A stretch of DNA of 9,442 nucleotides from Bacillota bacterium (lineage in GTDB: Bacteria > Bacillota > Clostridia > Peptostreptococcales > Anaerovoracaceae): contig JAFWFF010000147.1 in NCBI GenBank assembly GCA_017515765.1, forward strand, positions 1 through 9,442, in the 5' to 3' direction. The position numbers were made by a program, and so were the translations under genes. A model generated the notes under the pieces. That model searched no databases. It worked only from the letters and a program-made list of their open reading frames with translations, and was not told the origin of the DNA. This document shows, one piece after another, positions 6,017 to 9,442 of the stretch (position 1 is the first letter of the stretch; each line of letters begins with the position of its first letter).

Positions 6017-6583
6017 CGGCATATACCAGTATGAATTGAAACCGTGCAGATATGTTCTGGAGCCCTTCGGCATCTGCGTCAGGGCGTTGAAGACGTTGAG
6101 ATAATCGCCCGCTCCCATGGGAATGGAGAACGCGCCGAGCATCCCGGGGATCTTGAGCGCGGGCACCGGGAAGATCAAAAACAGTATGAACGGTATGAAC
6201 CCGAAGACCAGGTTCGGGAGCATCGACATGAAGACGAACCTGGCTTTGCTCATGTGCTCCGGCCCTATCACGAAGAGCATACCATGCTTCAGATTGGTAT
6301 ACATATACACGTCTTCCCTGAAGCACACGCCGTGCAGGAACTCGTGCGGCACCAGCATCAGCAGCGCCAGGATCATCCCCGGGAGATTCCACATCTGATA
6401 CCCGCCGCGCCAGAAAAACAGCGGCAGAGTTATGAAGAACAGCGCCAGGCTTATCCCGTTGGCGATGAGGCCGAGCTTCGCCGAAGTCTCGGGTTCTTTG
6501 AACTTCACCGATCCCTCGACGAACTCCCCCGTCGGAAGGCTCGCCGGGTCACCGTCGTATTTCCCCGCGTAGTGAAACGTCAT
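6005..6583 (-). CDS. DUF3267-family membrane zincin (putative metalloprotease)
   Basis: The 192-residue protein has the HExxH zinc-protease motif as H80-E-F-L-H84 at the end of a hydrophobic helix, and hydrophobic segments at roughly 38-58, 68-86, 116-139 and 145-157. A later GDYLNVFN (159-166) contains Asp160, which may supply the third zinc ligand. This layout fits the DUF3267 (putative zincin peptidase) family, whose biological role is not established; an intramembrane or membrane-anchored protease is likely by motif. The ATG overlaps the hemW stop by one base (TAATG) and has GGAGG ten bases upstream, so it is translationally coupled to hemW; its own stop is two bases before the glpK start. 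The reason for this partnership is unclear. Family call is fairly sure, activity inferred. Confidence 0.85.
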   Translation of the reverse strand: MTFHYAGKYDGDPASLPTGEFVEGSVKFKEPETSAKLGLIANGISLALFFITLPLFFWRGGYQMWNLPGMILALLMLVPHEFLHGVCFREDVYMYTNLKHGMLFVIGPEHMSKARFVFMSMLPNLVFGFIPFILFLIFPVPALKIPGMLGAFSIPMGAGDYLNVFNALTQMPKGSRTYLHGFNSYWYMPKGE

Positions 6584-7725
6584 TAAACAAATACCTCCAT
6601 TATCCTGTTCGAAATGTCTATCCCCTTTTCGGTGATCAAAAGCGCCGAGCGCTCGCCGTCGTTCGTCACCCTGCGTTCCAATGCCCCGCTCCCGAAGAAC
6701 TCATCGAGTTCAGCCCAGCGGGCCGCGAACGCCTCCTCGGGGCTCATCCCGAACCTCCTGCGGAAATCCGAATACAGTATCCCGCGCGTGAGCCTCAGCC
6801 CCGTGAACATATACTCGCTCATGTCGTCGAACGCGCTGTTCACGTGGACCTCGGTCTTCTCGCCGTCCATCATCGTGAACCTGGTTCCGTCGATATATGA
6901 CGCGGCGGTGTCGCCGATCCCGAGGTATTCGGCCAGGGTCCAGTATTTCAGGTTGTGCCTGCATTCGAATCCGGGCTTGGCGGCGTTGCTGATCTCATAG
7001 TGATGATATCCCGCCCTCTTCAGCAAAGCGATCGCGTGATGGTACATCGCGCGGTCCTCCTCGTCCGGGAGCTCCGTGAGCCTCCCCGCCTCGAAAGCCT
7101 CGAAGAAGGGCGTCCCCTCCTCCAGCTGCAGGCTGTAGAAGGATATGTGCTCCGGGTCCAGCTCTGCCGCTTTCCTGAGCGTCCGGTCCCACTGTCCGGC
7201 TGTCTGCCCGGGTATCCCGAACATAAGGTCTATGTTTATGTTGTCAAAACCGGCTTTGCGCGCTGCCCTGAAGGTGCGCTCCGCCTCCTCCGCGTTATGG
7301 ATCCTTCCGAGCGCCCTGAGCACCCGGTCGTCAAATGACTGGACTCCGATCGAAAGCCGGTTTATGCCCGCCGCCAGAAATCCCGAGAGCCTTGCGCCGT
7401 CCTGTCCCAGAGTCCCGGGGTTTGCCTCCATGCTGATCTCCGCGTCCGGGGTGATGTCGAATCCCGCGCGCAGCGCGGAAAGTATGTCGGAGACATGTTC
7501 AGGCTCTAGAAGCGACGGGGTGCCGCCGCCTATGAATATGCTGTCGGCCCGCCGCGGCCCTGAGCCGTCCGGCAGGACGCCGTATTCGGACGCGGTGGCT
7601 TTGATCTCCCGGATGATCCGGCTGACGTAAGCGCCAATCTCGCCGCGATCCCCGGGAGGTCTCGAGAAGAACCAGCAGTAGGGGCATTTCCTTACACAAA
7701 AGGGGATATGAACATATATCCCCAT
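6583..7725 (-). CDS. hemW: Radical-SAM haem chaperone HemW (oxygen-independent coproporphyrinogen oxidase-like)
   Basis: The protein binds a [4Fe-4S] cluster and S-adenosylmethionine through Cys10, Cys14 and Cys17 (CxxxCxxC) and shows the radical-SAM GGGTPS motif (66-71), EANPG (100-104), RLSIGVQSF (123-131), LMFGIPGQ (167-174) and the HemW-type YEISNAAKPGFECRHNLKYW (243-262). HemW proteins bind haem and hand it to membrane or cytosolic acceptors; they were often misnamed HemN. HemN's extra Cys after the third ligand is absent (W-F here; most HemW have D-F or N-F). I chose the ATG at 7725 because it gives the usual 380 residues, starts just before YVHIPFC, and has GGGAG ten bases upstream. 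An ATG at 7773 would add 16 Ser/Arg-rich residues, overlap lepA by 17 bases, and has only a weak ribosome binding site. lepA-hemW adjacency is normal in Bacillota. Confidence 0.94.
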   Translation of the reverse strand: MGIYVHIPFCVRKCPYCWFFSRPPGDRGEIGAYVSRIIREIKATASEYGVLPDGSGPRRADSIFIGGGTPSLLEPEHVSDILSALRAGFDITPDAEISMEANPGTLGQDGARLSGFLAAGINRLSIGVQSFDDRVLRALGRIHNAEEAERTFRAARKAGFDNINIDLMFGIPGQTAGQWDRTLRKAAELDPEHISFYSLQLEEGTPFFEAFEAGRLTELPDEEDRAMYHHAIALLKRAGYHHYEISNAAKPGFECRHNLKYWTLAEYLGIGDTAASYIDGTRFTMMDGEKTEVHVNSAFDDMSEYMFTGLRLTRGILYSDFRRRFGMSPEEAFAARWAELDEFFGSGALERRVTNDGERSALLITEKGIDISNRIMEVFV

Positions 7726-7756
7726 AGGTTCTGCGCTCCCGGAGCGGCTTGCGGAT

Positions 7757-9442
7757 CTATTTGTCGTCGTCATACTTCAACACAGCCGTGAAGGCTTCCT
7801 GCGGCACCTCGACAGTGCCGAACTGCCTCATGCGCTTCTTGCCTTCCTTCTGCTTTTCGAGGAGCTTTTTCTTACGCGAGATGTCGCCGCCGTAGCACTT
7901 CGCGATGACGTCCTTGCGGTAAGCCTTGACCGTCTCGCGGGCGATGACCTTCTGGCCGATAGCGGCCTGGATCGGCACCTCGAACTGGTGCATCGGGATG
8001 ACTTCCTTCAGCTTCTTGCAGACGAACCTGGCGCGGTCGTAAGCTTCGCTCTCGTGGACTATCATGGAGAAAGCGTCGACTATCTCCTTATTCAGGAGCA
8101 CGTCCAGCTTGACCAGATTGGATTTCTCATAACGCGCGAACTCGTAGTCCAGGGAGCCGTAGCCCCTCGTCTTGGACTTGAGGGCGTCAAAGAAATCGTA
8201 GATGACCTCGTTCAGCGGGAGCTCGTAGTGCAGGGTGACCCTGTCTTTGGTCACGTATTCCATGTGGAGCATGGTGCCGCGTCTCTTCTGGCAAAGCTCC
8301 ATGATCGAGCCGACGTATTCCTTCGGTATCATGATGTCGGCCTTGACGACCGGCTCCTCGATACGGTCTATCTCTATGGGGTTGGGCAGGTTGGTCGGGT
8401 TCTGGATCATCCTGACCTCGCCGTCCGTCATTACTACTTTATACAGCACGCTCGGAGAAGTGGTGACCACCGAGAGGTCGAACTCCCTCTCCAGGCGCTC
8501 CACTATGATCTCCATGTGCAGGAGTCCCAGGAATCCGCAGCGGAAGCCGAAGCCCAGGGCCGTCGACGTCTCTGGCTCGAACTCGAAGGCCGCGTCGTTC
8601 ACCTGGAGCTTCTCCAGCGCGTCCTTGACAGGCTCGTATTTCTCGCCTTCGGCCGGATAGATGCCGCAGAAGACCATGGACTGGACCTTCTTGTAGCCCG
8701 GGAGAGCCTTTTCCGCGGGCCTCGCGTCGAGGGTGATGGTATCGCCCACCCTGGCGTCCTTCACCTGCTTGATGCTCGCGCAGATGTATCCGACCTCGCC
8801 GGCGCGGAGCTGCTTGACCGGAACGTGCCCCGGAGCCATGACTCCGACCTCGGTGACGTCGTATCTCTTGCCGGTGTTCATCAGGCGGATCGTGTCGCCG
8901 ACTTTGACCGCGCCGTCGAACACTCTCGTGTAGATCACGACGCCCTTGTAGTTGTCGTAGACGGAGTCGAAGATCAAAGCCTTTAGCGGCGCTTCGGGAT
9001 CGCCCGACGGCGCCGGGATGGTCTTCACGATCGCCTCGAGCAGCTCGTCGATGCCGATGCCCTCCTTTGCGGAGACGAGCGGAGCTTCGGACGCGTCGAT
9101 ACCGATCATCTCCTCGATCTCCTCGCGGGTCTCCTCCGGACGGGCGCTGGCCAGATCGATCTTGTTCAGGACCGGCAGGATCTCCAGGTCCTCGTCCACC
9201 GCCAGATAGACGTTCGCCATTGTCTGGGCCTCCACGCCCTGGGTCGCGTCCACGACAAGGACGGCGCCCTCGCAGGCCGCAAGGCTCCTGGACACCTCGT
9301 AATTGAAGTCCACATGGCCCGGCGTGTCGATCAGGTTGAATATGTATTCGTTCCCGTCCTGAGACTTGAAGACCAGCCTGGTGGTCTGGAGCTTGATGGT
9401 TATTCCCCTCTCGCGCTCCAGATCCATATTGTCCAGGAACTG
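7757..9442 (-). CDS. lepA: Elongation factor 4 (LepA), N-terminus cut off by window edge
   Basis: Visible are 561 residues beginning QFLDNMDLERERGITIK; the roughly 40 N-terminal residues with the P-loop lie beyond the right edge. LepA is a ribosome-binding translational GTPase that can back-translocate or remodel stalled ribosomes. The G2 region (ERGITIK), G3 DTPGHVDF with the catalytic His, G4 NKID and G5 SAK are present, followed by EF-G-like domains II, III and V and the LepA-specific C-terminal domain, including the basic DISRKKKLLEKQKEGKKRMR stretch (20 residues) before the GTVEVPQEAF tail. The end KYDDDK matches a normal full-length C-terminus. The frame is intact. It is the first gene of the co-directional lepA-hemW-DUF3267-glpK string; its promoter is outside the window. 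Confidence 0.97.
   Translation of the reverse strand, partial: QFLDNMDLERERGITIKLQTTRLVFKSQDGNEYIFNLIDTPGHVDFNYEVSRSLAACEGAVLVVDATQGVEAQTMANVYLAVDEDLEILPVLNKIDLASARPEETREEIEEMIGIDASEAPLVSAKEGIGIDELLEAIVKTIPAPSGDPEAPLKALIFDSVYDNYKGVVIYTRVFDGAVKVGDTIRLMNTGKRYDVTEVGVMAPGHVPVKQLRAGEVGYICASIKQVKDARVGDTITLDARPAEKALPGYKKVQSMVFCGIYPAEGEKYEPVKDALEKLQVNDAAFEFEPETSTALGFGFRCGFLGLLHMEIIVERLEREFDLSVVTTSPSVLYKVVMTDGEVRMIQNPTNLPNPIEIDRIEEPVVKADIMIPKEYVGSIMELCQKRRGTMLHMEYVTKDRVTLHYELPLNEVIYDFFDALKSKTRGYGSLDYEFARYEKSNLVKLDVLLNKEIVDAFSMIVHESEAYDRARFVCKKLKEVIPMHQFEVPIQAAIGQKVIARETVKAYRKDVIAKCYGGDISRKKKLLEKQKEGKKRMRQFGTVEVPQEAFTAVLKYDDDK

Noticed and set aside
6003..6392. In-frame extension of glpK by 130 codons upstream
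   Set aside because: The extra residues overlap the DUF3267 gene in another frame, are Arg/Pro/Ala-rich without homology pattern, and glycerol kinase starts normally at MNKYIMALDQ.
7988..8986. 332-codon open frame opposite lepA
   Set aside because: It lies wholly opposite conserved LepA domains and has no plausible motif; shadow of lepA.

Overview
The window looks like a chromosomal segment of a low-oxygen Gram-positive bacterium, most likely a GC-rich member of the Clostridia (Bacillota). The reasons are the strong AAGGAGG-type ribosome binding sites, the lepA-hemW gene order typical of Bacillota, an NhaC-family Na+ antiporter, and an oxygen-sensitive Fe-S amino-acid lyase of the CyuA type. 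All eight genes lie on the minus strand, so transcription runs from high to low coordinates. The taxon is inferred from these features; no rRNA or other marker is present.

Region A (9442 to 4515) is a tightly packed housekeeping-like string: lepA (elongation factor 4, missing its N-terminus at the window edge), hemW (radical-SAM haem chaperone), a small membrane zincin of the DUF3267 family, and glpK (glycerol kinase). Neighbours overlap or nearly touch (hemW stop/DUF3267 start TAATG; DUF3267 stop within a few bases of the glpK start), so they are probably co-transcribed. The first two are a classic pair; the last two are unusual companions.

Region B (4514 to 4266) is a 249-base non-coding stretch. 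It holds a near-consensus housekeeping promoter (TTGACA, 17 bases, TACAAT) and a leader of about 150 bases with a dyad/terminator-like hairpin and a second long stem, ending in a strong ribosome binding site.

Region C (4265 to 1) is a four-gene metabolic unit: an NhaC/MleN-type antiporter, an NAD-type short-chain dehydrogenase, a 426-residue protein I do not recognise, and the start of a CyuA-like (UPF0597, L-cysteine desulfidase/serine dehydratase-like) Fe-S lyase that runs off the left edge. Each junction carries a hairpin: two are very GC-rich with no U-tract, and one, directly after the dehydrogenase, has a U-tract and looks like a leaky terminator. I read this as a small catabolic operon: ion-coupled import of an acid or amino acid, oxidation of a hydroxyl, an unknown step, then deamination or lyase chemistry. 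The substrate cannot be read from the sequence. This unit, and the unknown protein in it, is the most likely place for undescribed biology here.
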